Shown here one piece after another: positions 1-13,079 of a stretch of DNA of 64,000 nucleotides. The notes beneath the pieces are model-generated. The model was not told the DNA's origin. It worked only from the letters and a program-made list of their open reading frames with translations, and made no database searches. Source of the DNA: Escarpia spicata (taxonomy: Eukaryota > Annelida > Polychaeta > Sabellida > Siboglinidae); contig OZ023214.1 of NCBI GenBank assembly GCA_963995525.1, positions 10,530,331-10,594,330 of the forward strand, read 5' to 3'. The stretch's first letter is position 1, and each line of letters opens with the position of its first letter. The position numbers and the translations under genes are program-made.

Positions 1-454
1 ATGCAAAGCAACAATAGAAACAAAAATTAGGAAGAGGTTGAAAAAATGTCACGTACATATAACAAAACAAACAGTTACTTTTATCACAATTCTTTGTTAC
101 AAAAAACAACACTAGTACATGTGATATCAAATGCTAGTTGTATGTTTACAACTCACAAAATTAGTGACTAAACAATTATGTGTATTTAACAACAAATTGT
201 AATATTTAATGCTCATAAAATGTAAACCAATGAGAACAAATTACTTAGGAAGATGTTTAGTTGAAAAAATGTAATAAGTACATATCAAATAAAAATAACT
301 ATATTATGATTTTTAGTTAAAAAACATCAATAGGATATAACATTCAAAACTGTTGTATTTTGTGCAATGCTTGGTTTGTTTACAACTCGCAAAAAATTGT
401 GACTAGACTAGACAGGGTCATCGCCATGTGACTGAGAATTGCATGTACAATCGC
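1..454. other. AT-rich upstream DNA, nothing recognised
   Basis: No coding region, repeat array or RNA gene could be supported here. The sequence is AT-rich with frequent stops in all frames. Confidence 0.6.
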
Positions 455-677
455 TACATTGCTCCAGTTTACTCAGCTGTATGAAGAGTACCAGCTACAG
501 ACGGTGGATATTTTTGTATGAATAATCTTCGCATATTAATTTCAGTGTGGCTGAATTCTTCCACATAAGACAAGATGGTGTTTTCGATTTAACAGGTCTG
601 CCAGGGAGTAAAGTTTAAAGCGCTTTGAGTAATCCTGAGGACTGGATACTGCACCATATCAGAACTAAACTTACTCA
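455..677 (+). mobile_element. SINE fragment (tRNA-derived family, 5' truncated)
   Basis: This segment aligns by eye with the body and tail of the SINE copies near 24.5, 26.0, 52.9 and 56.7 kb. Shared landmarks, in order, are the stretch ending in actcagctgtat, a segment around gtggctgaattcttcc, the phrase caggtctgccagggag, and the tail aaagcgctttgag followed by an actggatactgc segment. The tRNA-like head (A and B boxes) is not evident, so it is truncated or degraded at its 5' side. A tail with gcgcttt and gcgctat motifs is also seen at the 3' ends of many L2-type LINEs in other animals; mobilisation by an L2 partner is inference. Confidence 0.7.
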
Positions 678-3600
678 AGTGTTGTTTAATTATCATGCAA
701 AATGAAAATTAATGTAAATTATTTGTGAAAATATAAAACAGTGATAAAAAAGAATAATTTAGAAAAATTATACATGGCATGAAAAACAGTCCTCGTGATA
801 CATAGATAATTTAAACAAGTAAAATGCTGCTGTCAGTGTATCAACAGATTGTTATTGAAAAATGTGAAAAGGATTTCAATACTATTACTTCATCATAAAC
901 TTGTGCCTGGTGTATGTTGCAAGAACTCAGCTGGCTGCCACTGACTATCAGCAACACAAAGACAATGAAACCCTACCATTGTAACAATTCTGGATAATTA
1001 ATGTATTTTTTCATGGACACTGCTAAAAGTTATAGTTGAATTGAATACAAAAATATTATTGACTTTTGATAAATGTGTCATCACATATAAAAATATCATA
1101 CATGTCAGAGCCATCCTAATTGTCACTTTGTCTCCGGTATAGGTAGATGCAGACGTACAGCAAAAAGTCAGGAAGCTGGTATGCAGTACCATCAAAGACA
1201 GCGAAAACATACAGTGATGTCATCGATATCTAGACCGATGCAGTTCACCGAAGAATGCTCGACACTGAACCTGTCTGACAGCATCGAAAGTTGTTGCCAT
1301 ATCTGCAGACCCTGGCACCCACCGTTCCATCACCAACTGCAGAGCTAGTCAAGCATCACCACATTCTTATGTCGAGCAACCTGCAGGCTACATTGGTTTC
1401 CAGTCAGTCAAGCTAACTGACTGATCTGGAAGCCAGTGTACTCCCCATCAGCACTGGGGAATCTGTCACGGATTCAACACTACACAATTGGGATCACTCA
1501 GTGGACATTCATATGACAAACTGTTATTATGTTGCATGGCTGTAGAATCTTGTCCGAGATCCTGGACAAATACAACTTCCCAGTATGCCATATTAACTTG
1601 GAGAGCTAGTGGTACTAAGCACACTAGTTCAATCTCCTGTAAAAAAACACATATATTCGGTAAACAAAAACAGGCATCATAGTAGTGTTGGGAGTAAATA
1701 ATGATGATGTGTTCATTGTCATAATCGGTACATAATAATGTTTCATGTATGACCTGCAGCATTTCACAAGAAAAAAGGCAGCAAGAAATGTTCTACTACA
1801 GCTGCATCTATACATGTTGATATCTTAGGAACAGTCGGTGTTTACCGGGGTTGTTCCGGGGAAGGGTGGCTTGATACAGCATGCAGACATTAGTGGAATA
1901 TGCAATTTTTCAAAACGGTTAACAATTTTAACTATGTTCATTGTCATTACATGAATTTAGAAGTGTTCAATTTCATTACAGTGACGCCTGATTTTAGTCA
2001 ATATTATAGACTGATTTGAATTCTGCTAATTACTAAAGCATCAGTAAAGCACATTTTTTGTTTTGTTTTCAGTATACAAATTCATGTCAGTGTCTGCCAT
2101 GTGTAACTACTATACATATTCATGTTTGACACTTTAAACCTGAGGTTGAATGGTCAAGATGAATGTTGGAAATGACAGAATGAGGTGTTATTGTGATGCT
2201 AACAATATATTTTCCTCGTCAAGTATTCAAAGGTTCATAATACGTATGTCTACCTTCTTCAAGAATGACTAATTTATTTTATAAACTTATTTCAGAGTCA
2301 TCGCCATATGTTAAATACTGTTTAAAGGTGTATTAATATATCTGTGTTGATACACTTGTGGGTATAATATAAAAGTGCAGAAGTCAATCTAGTTTTCTAT
2401 GCCTAATATGTTATTATTAAAATGTGTATGAAAACAAATGTGATATATTTAAATGTGCACATTACAATTTGTTGATAACTTATACGTGGTTGATTGTTAT
2501 AAATTTGAAATTACCTGGATTGATCAAATGTGGGCGTGCCGCAGACTACCCGGTATGTATCATCCCTGTGTCTGCCTGGCCCGGGTGACCGCCTCTAGCC
2601 CCTCCTCTCATTCTCATTCATGGGTTGCAGTGTGGTCTCTAGCAATATCATAATTCAAGTTACATATATTATTATGTATTCATATATTGCTGTGGTGAGA
2701 ATATATACATATATTGGTAAATACATAAGAATAACCGGCATATGTCAGTTGAAAGGTATCACAGGATACCAATTAATGCATTACATACATACACTATAGC
2801 CAGGCATCAAGGACCACAATGGAGACAAGTGCGTGTATTTTCTTGTGTAATCCTTATATATGGTGTACTCTAGATGTATTGATATTTCATGTATTTACAC
2901 GTTTACATTTTTATATTGAATAAAATCATCACCATTATGGTTGTCATATAAAAACCTTAATTATTTTGCATAAAATACAATGCAAATCAACAATATTCTG
3001 CAGTAATAGTATCAAAAATATGAGTCACAAAAAATGTTTTCATAATTACAATCACCAACATAATACTCCCGTGTTTGACGTTCTGTTGCACGAAATTACG
3101 GATGCTCCCTGACTAAGTTACTTAAACGATCAACAGGGGCCTGCTGCCAAAGCAATGTTACTTGTCATTTCGCACCCTCACGTCATCTACTCTCAATATG
3201 TATTGTCGGAATAACAGCTTATTAACAACATCCTGCGTAACCAAATACAATACATATGAAATATTATGCTCGTTGTCACTCTCTGACTGAATCTCTGGCT
3301 GATATGGTGACTGTCTGACTCTTAGACTTAGACTTTTGAGTTAGAACTTAAAGTCGGCCTCGACAGGCTCGAGTCGAGTGTAGACGTTCGCAAGTTGCAA
3401 TTCTCGTTGAATTAATACACGGCTACGCGTTCTTGTTGCCAACTGCGATAGTGTAATACGTACCTTCGTACAACCACTTTGGAATTATAATCTTCATCTT
3501 GATACGTTAAAGCACGTGTGTATTGTTATTGTTTTCGAATGCCTGGGATGCCAATCTCGTGTAAACCACATGACCGATGTGGCGCAGTAGGCAGACAGCG

Positions 3601-5159
3601 CAATTGGCTTTCGCCAGCGATACCCGCTGTAACGACAAATCTTTTTTTTTTACGATTAAAAAACAAGTACGCATTTTTGTTTAGTAAACCGACTGTGCGC
3701 ACTAGTTAAACTATTCACACATTACACATCTGGACATAAAAAGAACCGGATTGGCGATGGGCAAACGAAGTGATTGAGCACCTTTAAATCAGACACAGAT
3801 CTAACTGGGTTTAACAGGTTCATGTTTGGGTTAAAACAAGATGTGCCGATTTTGCGATTTGAACATAAAAGATAGTTCATGTATTTTGGAAGTGCGACAT
3901 ACATGGTGTGTCTACTTCCGCAATGAGAACAGGTGACGTCACAGTGACCGCCGGGAGCATACAATGCATCGTTCTATATTAAACAGTACGGCCAACGTTG
4001 CTTACAATTAATCTTTCTTATTCTTGTCATACCGATCACTGGTACATTCTACAGGACAAATAAAACTACGGGTGTCACTACGGAGAGGCTAATAGTTCCT
4101 ACTTTTTTTAAATAATGTTCTTAATGCTACAATAAGCGGTGTTCTCAATACTACAGTAAACAATGTTGAAGGTATGCCTCACGCCAAGTTGGGTTTATGA
4201 AGCCCGAAACATTGTAATGTTCAATTTATAAACAAAACACTAATACTGTAAACACCCTCTATTAGCAATACCACGGGGGCAGGCAATTGCTGTTTGGATG
4301 TTCAGCGCATTCACTAGGTTCCCACGCAAGCAAGACTTGATTCAGGGAATCAAGTCTTCCTGTTAATAATTAATAATATAATAAGTTTATTAATTATGTC
4401 AGTTTTTCCAGTTCTGAACTTCTTTAAACCGCACAAGAGGTCGTTGTTCTTCACACCCCACGCGTTCAAGATTGGTTTGAACGCTAGCACAGCACGGTTT
4501 TTCGTTTCCTAGACACATTTCTTAACACGACAGTCAACAAAGCATCACGCCCGTTAGATAAGAGGCGCCGTGCGAGGTACAATATTTTGTGACAGCCAAT
4601 CAGAACGACGGATTGAAGAAGTCTTTCTGTGAACAGAACTTATACCAGTTGGAACGAGTCACGTAATTTAATAGGTACTGATTCTGTAGTATTCGTTGCT
4701 ATAAAAACCTTCACAATGTTGAACGAAAAAAACATGTTGCCCTCGAGCGCATGTACACATTTTGAAGAGTAATATCAAAGTTGCATTCCGAGGTAAACTA
4801 AAATGTTTAACTGTTTTAAGAAATGTAGACAGACCCCTATGTGCAATACGAACAATATTTACTTATTTTGATCAAACGTGGTACGGTCATGGTCGCCAGA
4901 TCCGGCTGGCGGAATAATAAATGCACGGCATGCGGTATAAGTTTTCTTCTTTTGCGCCGTTTTATTTAAAAATGCATATATATATATATATATATATTAC
5001 GTGTCAAGGAGGCGTCTTTACCGGGGGAACGCTTTGGGGCTGAGCCTTCCCTCCAGTATTTTTGATGGCGGGCTGGAGATAGCATTGGCCCTAAATATTA
5101 AGGGAAGCGGTTCATTTCGGCGTGTAACTGGAGGTTTTTGATGAGTTAGTGAGCCTGAA
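678..5159. other. Upstream DNA, nothing recognised
   Basis: AT-rich sequence with only short random reading frames. A short (AT)n tract lies near 4975-4998. A perfect A-box-like string (tggcgcagtaggc) near 3575 lacks a B box and is discussed among the rejected items. No gene is supported. Confidence 0.5.
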
Positions 5160-5640
5160 AGGGTGGTTCAAATGGACGTTTCTGATGAGTCACAGGGGTG
5201 CAAATCGAAGTTTTTGAAGAGCCTCAAGTTTGGCTTTTTGGAGAGCATCGGGGGGGGGGGGGGTTCAAGTTGAGGTTTTCGGAGAGCCTCCATATGTTTT
5301 TGTGAGCATCAAGGGGGTGCAATTGGAGGGTTTTGGAGAGCCTCAATGTGTTTTTGTGAGCCTTAAGGGGGGTGCAATAGGAGGGTTTTGGAGAAACTCA
5401 ATGTGTTTTTGAGAGCATCAAGGGGGTGCAATTGGAGGGTTTTGGATAGCCTCAATGTGTTTTTGTGAGCCTCAAGGGGGGTGCAATTGGAGGGTTTTGG
5501 AGAGCCTCAATGTGTTTTTGTGAGCATCAAGGGGGTACAATTGGAGGGTTTTGGAGAGCCTCACTGTGTTTTTGTTAGTCTGAAGGTGGAGGCTTATGAA
5601 GAGCCTCAACGGAGTGCAATTTGATGTTTTGGTCAGCCTC
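5160..5640. repeat. Minisatellite, about 54-bp unit, about 8 copies
   Basis: Imperfect tandem copies of a G-rich unit built from the phrases agcctcaatgtg, tttttgtgagcatcaag, gggggtgcaattgg and agggttttggag. The period is 54-55 bp where copies are clean (5290-5570), and copies become more diverged at both edges. One copy carries a run of 14 G near 5249. The short open frames here are by-products of the repeat. Confidence 0.85.
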
Positions 5641-6085
5641 AGCTTCACGAATATTCATTATGTTCCGACGCCAATGATGTGAAACAAAGTTTATATGAAG
5701 TTAACGAAAGTGGTATTGTGTATGGAATATGATGATTCAGTGAAAAAATGTATTTAGAAGATGGACGATCGTAGAATGCAACTTTAAGAGGTGGATATTT
5801 AATTGCAACTCATAAGTCCATATCCCATAAACGCCGCAAGTGCGAACATTAGCAATCACAAAAGTACAAATAACGAAGCACACATATTTACACACATTGT
5901 CGTTTTCAATCATGGTATAACGGTTATCACACTCATAAATACTTATTTACGATACGAAGTAATCGTAACATAAAATAGCGTGAAAACCACGCAATGTCCT
6001 CTCCTTCCATTTCTGTGCCGTTCAACCTACGCCCATTCCGTGTGTATCTTTCAAACCAACCTGTTGTCCCGTACATCATGTACGA
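5641..6085. other. Spacer before the CpG-rich block, nothing recognised
   Basis: AT-rich DNA without a recognised element. Base composition changes sharply to GC- and CpG-rich at about 6.1 kb. Confidence 0.5.
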
Positions 6086-7771
<1,686 letters not shown>

Positions 7772-7849
7772 TGAGCGCTCGCTTGAAGGAACACGTTGGC
7801 ATTCGGTCAAACCTTTCCGTATAGCTGAAGTTCATTGTATCCGCGGGTG

Positions 7850-7944
7850 TACACGCACGCACGCACGCACGCACGCACGCACACACACAAACACACGCAC
7901 GCACGCACGCACGCACGCAAGCTAGCACGCACACACACAAACAT
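7850..7944. repeat. (ACGC)n / (CA)n microsatellite
   Basis: Cacg tetranucleotide runs alternate with ca dinucleotide runs about 130 bp after the exon 1 donor. The antisense and sense frames across it (Cys/Val or His/Thr repeats) are not genes. Confidence 0.9.
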
Positions 7945-7954
7945 TCACTCAATA

Positions 7955-8045
7955 TTAAGATTACTTTTGGGACTCGGCAAATGTGGTCTGAATTGAGAGG
8001 TGACCGTATTAGAGTCCTGATAATGAGAGGCCACCGTATATATTG
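7955..8045. mobile_element. Degenerate fragment similar to the mariner-type MITE at 52.5 kb
   Basis: The phrases gggactcggcaaatgtggtc, gagaggtgaccgtatt and gaggccaccgtata resemble the body of the short element at 52510-52694 (agtggccagattagcgaggtgaccgtatta there). Terminal repeats are not clear, so this is a tentative relic. Confidence 0.35.
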
Positions 8046-10007
8046 TTTTGTCAAGACACAGGTGTACTATTCCAGGTAGCAGTTTTGCTGGCGAATTGTT
8101 TATCCAGTGGGTTTTCTTCGACACATTCTTCGTATCCATACGATTTATATCTAATTAACAATTATCTTCATACATACGTTACATATCAAGGGATAATATG
8201 TTTGAAACCAGCGTTATTAAGGTACAATAAACAAAAACAGCATGGCATCATTGGCAGATTCATCACGGAATATACCAAGCAGAAATTCGATTTGAAATGT
8301 GGTATCGTATCAGCACCAAAGTTAACGTCCGTGGCTAAAGACAGTGAAAACATTGAACTTGGTTTGCATTATAAGTTTACAACTTGCTACAATACAGCAG
8401 TGAAATGTGTGTTCATGCGATTCACCATGATGTCATTAACATTACATTATAGATCACTTTCTAACAACTTATAGTGATAACATAGTCGCATGCATTGAAG
8501 ACGATGTTTTCAGTCGATTTGATGATATCTAATTGTCATCTACTTATTTTCTTCCGATATATGCATGCCACGATAACCTCATCAGATTGAAGACTTTTAC
8601 GTAGACCTGTGCGGAGCGGAAATAAAGAAAACACCACAGAAACAGTATTAGACTAATGAGAAAAAGATAACACTGTAAATAAAAGGAAGTACTTGTTTCA
8701 CTCTGGGAGTGTGAGAATCGCAAAGAGAGTGCTGTGTGATTCTAGTTAGGAGACACCACCTCAGTGGGAAGATTGTGTCGATGCAAATGTCAAGTCTAAC
8801 TCAGACCACTAATATACTTCGTCTACAGCCTCTTTTGTCCGCAACACACGGTTTTGTTAGATCACTAGCTTTCAATGTTACGTTTTTTTGTTCACATTAT
8901 GCCTGAACTATGCAGCGTTTAATTGGAAGACTGTTGATTAATCATGGAAAACTATTCAACAGTCTTCGTCATTGCAATGGCGTCTTTAATCTCGTCCACA
9001 ACTCTGTGATATTGCTTACGTCATCGCTCTATCGAGGTCAACGCGATAATGGTAAAGGGAAGCAATTACCTCGCGAGAGATAGCATATAGCGCCGTCTTC
9101 AAAACCAGACACACCTTTGCTTAACGTTCAGACACGTTAAAGACACCAACTGTTTAAAAAGACGTATGATATTTGCCGCCGTAGTTAAAAGACGGCAGCA
9201 TTCGTGGTCTTACTGCCACTTCGGTTGAGCAAAAGGTGCGAAGACGGCGTGGCTTTATTGGCTTGCCTCTGACATTTGGCGCAAGAACTAGACGGCCATC
9301 TCAGTCGCTATCCCGCGGCTGGTTGTCGGCTAACGTAAGCTGTATCGCGGCGCTTGAGATTACTAAGGGACGCGTGCCTACGTTATCTCTCATACCGACC
9401 CAGTTGGAGCTCCGACGAAGAAGGAGAAACAAATCAGCTCTTTGGTCGTGTTGCGATGAACATCTAAGTGTAGATGTCTCGAGGTGATCGGCGCACTGAA
9501 GTCCGTATGTACATTGCGGACTCGTCATCGATATGTGACAATTTAAAAATACAAACAAATTTAAAATACAAAACCATCGTCAGCGACACTGGCCATAATT
9601 TCAAATCTCTATTTAAACAAAGTAGCAATGTTCATTTTTGTGTAATTTGGCTGCTATCGTAAAAGGTGACGAAAAAGGCGCAGCAGAATAGTTATTCTCG
9701 CAGCGTCAGGGGGTAGATGGCGGGGCTAGGGGGCAAGCGTCGGAGGTATGTGGCAGTGATAGGGGGTAAGCGTCAGGGATATGGTTGACTTGATTAAAAT
9801 GACTACGCCAATAGGAATTACAAGACGTACCGCTATGCAATGTGTTTGCGATGTTACATGTTAACATATTATGACGTATGCGCTAAATGGTCGGTGCATC
9901 AAGCTGCGTTAATCTTTGCGGTCTGGATCTTGGACCATGATGTGCAAATATAAACATTTCTGGAAGTATCATTCTTCGAAATGTAGCGATAACATTCTTG
10001 CTGACGG
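8046..10007. other. Intron sequence, nothing recognised except a small hairpin
   Basis: No coding or mobile element is supported. A perfect 12-bp inverted repeat (arms 8926-8937 and 8956-8967, core gaagactgttga) could form a hairpin with an 18-base loop; its significance is unknown. Confidence 0.5.
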
Positions 10008-10140
10008 CGAGAGAGAGAGAGAGAGAGAGGGGGAGAGGGAGAGGGAGAGGGAGAGGGAGAGGGAGAGGGAGAGGGAGAGGGAGAGGGAGAGGGAGAGGGA
10101 GAGGGAGAGGGAGAGGGAGAGGGAGAGGGAGAGGGAGAGG
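10008..10140. repeat. (GAGAGG)n hexanucleotide microsatellite
   Basis: About 12 bases of ga repeat run into some 20 near-perfect copies of gagagg. All reading frames are open across it (Arg-Glu, Gly-Arg, and Leu-Pro on the other strand), so the open frames here are not evidence of genes. Confidence 0.95.
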
Positions 10141-10492
10141 TTCTTCCGCTTCGTGCAGTGAAGCCATTTTAGGCGTTCCTGTCAGTCGACCATCAGATAT
10201 AAGAAAAGGAGAAATCCGCATACCTATGTAGACATTCCTTCAAACTAGCACCCAGCGTGTGCGCATTCTCTGGCTTCTAATAACTCGTCACGACTGATAA
10301 CAGTTAACTTAAGTTGCCGTACAGCATGAACACAAGTCACTAACTGATAAAAAAAAGGCCCTGTGTCATGGGCTTATCGAATCCAACATTCGGATTAATT
10401 CTTGAAAGATTACAGTGTAGAGGAACACGTAACTGTTGTTTCGTCCAGGGACATATCATGATAACGGTAGTGATGGTGATAATGATGATATA

Positions 10493-10523
<31 letters not shown>

Positions 10524-10625
10524 TGTGCTTGTGCGTGTGTGTTTGCGTGCGTTTGCGTGTGTGTGAGTGCGTGCTTGTGCACGTGCGTGTTTGCGAGCGA
10601 GCGAGCGAGCGTGCGTGCGTGGGTG
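10493..10625. repeat. (TG)n / (TGCG)n microsatellite
   Basis: A tg run grades into imperfect tgcg and gcga tetranucleotide repeats. Confidence 0.9.
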
Positions 10626-10684
10626 CGGGGTTTTGTCTATTGTCGTGCAAAACGCGCTACGCTAATACGAGAACAGAACGACAA

Positions 10685-10984
10685 CCGTCCAGTGGATACT
10701 ATGACCACCGTCCAGTGGATACTATGACCCCCGTCCAGTGGATACTATGACCACCGTCCAGTGGATACTATGACCACCGTCCAGTGGATACTATGACCAC
10801 CGTCCAGTGGATACTTTGACCACCGTCCAGTGGATACTATGACCACCGTCCAGTGGATACTATGACCACCGTCCAGTGGATACTATGATCCCCGTCCAGT
10901 GGATACTATGATCCCCGTCCAGTGGATACTATGACCACCGTCCAGTGGATACTATGACCACCGTCCAGTGGATACTATGACCTG
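10685..10984. repeat. Minisatellite, 23-bp unit, 13 copies
   Basis: Tandem copies of ccgtccagtggatactatga plus a short ccn linker, period 23 bp. Variation is mostly at the linker (ccacc, ccccc or tcccc), plus one ctttga variant. Copies are otherwise almost identical, indicating recent expansion or homogenisation. Confidence 0.95.
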
Positions 10985-11528
10985 CTTCACTACACTACCG
11001 TTCACCAATTCGATACATTCTTGAGTAGCTCTAAACCGATATAATTGACTCCAAGTGACTAACGCACCACGTGCGGCGTCAATAGCTGTAACCTGGTCGC
11101 TTGCCAAGCAGGCCTCCTCGGCGCAAAGCCAGTCGCGGACGGACGTCCATAGGGAATCCCTATTATCGCCCAGAAACCCCTAACGCCGTGTCCTAGTTAA
11201 GTAGCTATATCGTGTTGACGAGGTGTCGTGTTCGCGTCCACGGTGCGCTAACGAGTCAAGTGTTTTGTGTGTTAGGCTAACGAGAGTTGGGAGTCAATAT
11301 GTGAAAGGTGATTAGCAAATGTTGTCGCAGCCAGGCGCTGTCACTCGCGGAAACCTGTTGTAGAGATGTACAGAAGACGCGCACGGCGTCATACAGGCAA
11401 GGCGCACACATTTTGCTTCCAAGGAAACACAGGAATCCAGGCTGCAGAAAACGTACTTTTTGTACTTAGCCTTACCACAATAATGACTGAAGGAGGTTTT
11501 AAGGTCGCAGCATATATATATATATATA
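10985..11528. other. Intron sequence, nothing recognised
   Basis: Unique-looking sequence of moderate GC between two repeat arrays. No element or gene is supported. Confidence 0.5.
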
Positions 11529-11748
<220 letters not shown>

Positions 11749-11749
11749 C

Positions 11750-11870
11750 AGGACGACAACCGTCGACCCAACCACACCTACAACAACAACCACGGCACGA
11801 CAACCACCACAACCGTCGGCCCCACCACAACTACAACAACCGTGACACAACAACAACCTGCACCACTAAC
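11750..11870. repeat. AAC/ACC-rich low-complexity tract
   Basis: Mixed caa, cca and ccg trinucleotides without a fixed long period. Confidence 0.7.
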
Positions 11871-12323
11871 AAGAGAAGACGAGACTCACTCGCACATTCT
11901 GTATTTGTAGACGCGCTCAACGCGTTCACTTATAGACAACTCGTTTAGAAATAGTGCATTTATTTCTGCCCCGCAAACTGTAACCAATAGCAACCATTTT
12001 GAGCGCTACGTACCTGCCAGTGTGGTCACGTGACGTGCCGACATAGGGGGCCGTCTCATACGATGCGAAAGGTGCCAGGATCTGGACGGAAACCAGAGCA
12101 AACGCTCCACATTGGCGTATCCTTAGGATGGCGTATTCTCACCAATGGTGTATTCTGTCAAAGTAAAGTATTCGTTGGCATGTGAATGGTCGTAGGTTGT
12201 TTCGCAATAAAGCTAGCACTAATTCTTGAACAACTTTTATATTAAAATACTTCGGCAAAAGAGCGCGTTTAATGTAAGCGAAGTTCAACAATGTGTCAAG
12301 TCGAACCATTCGTTCCATTCTTA

Positions 12324-12375
12324 GTACCGTTACCGTTACCGTTACCGTTTCCGTTTCTATTACCGTTGCCGTTGT
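12324..12375. repeat. (TTACCG)n short hexanucleotide repeat
   Basis: Four clean copies of taccgt are followed by degenerate ones (tttccg, ttaccgttgccg). Confidence 0.85.
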
Positions 12376-12429
12376 TCCTCATGAATCGACCATTTGTAAG
12401 GCATGATATTTTATGAAGCAAATTGATAA

Positions 12430-12585
12430 ATTCTACCACGCCACCACCACACCACGATCACCGCCAAAAACAACGCCGCCACCACCACTGCCACCATGAC
12501 CACCAATACCACCACCACTACCACAACAACAACATTATCATCATCATCATCAACAACAACAATAACAACAACAAAAATAACGGAC
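12430..12585. repeat. (CCA)n / (CAT)n / (CAA)n trinucleotide mosaic
   Basis: Three trinucleotide families follow one another: cac/cca, then tca, then caa/aat. The poly-His/poly-Asn and poly-Val frames are by-products. Confidence 0.9.
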
Positions 12586-12943
12586 AAATTGAACGCATAT
12601 ATCTTCAACACCTAGAATATGGCAAACAGTGTACAAGGCAAGAGCAACACAACGAATACCCCGATTGTAGGCCCAAGTCGCAGTTCTTCGGTGCTCACCC
12701 CCGGCCCTAGCTGTAAATAGCCCGGCGTGTTCATCGCCGGAGCCGCCATTTGGACACGAAACGACGGTTCGAACGCGTCTTGTAAATATAGCGTTAGTCG
12801 GTGGTAACGCGCACCTGTTGCCGAATAAATCTCGCTAACGGGGCACCCGGGACGCACGCCCCCTACTGGAGCGAGTATGTGCGCAGGAAACAGTCCACTT
12901 CCGGTTGTTGTAAAACGCCAGATTTGCAATACGATATGTTGCG

Positions 12944-13048
12944 TATATGAGAGATAATATCTCTCATATACTCTCATAACGATACTGCATGGCACGGACA
13001 GTTAATGTTCTGGAAATATAACAACGACTGTCCGTGCTATGCAATATC
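12944..13048. repeat. Two adjacent inverted repeats (possible MITE or hairpin locus)
   Basis: The first palindrome has perfect 12-bp arms (gtatatgagaga and its complement, five-base loop) at about 12944-12972. The second has 22-bp arms with two mismatches (12981-13002 and 13027-13048, core gcacggacagt) and a 24-base loop. The motif cacttccggt occurs on both sides (about 12895 and 13069), as a direct repeat. No transposase is present. Confidence 0.6.
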
Positions 13049-13079
13049 CTTATATCACTAGACAACGTTGCACTTCCGG

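Noticed and set aside
3570..3640. tRNA gene candidate (A-box tggcgcagtaggc followed by a T run)
   Set aside because: No B box at the expected distance and no cloverleaf pairing that I could draw; at most a relic of a tRNA-like head.
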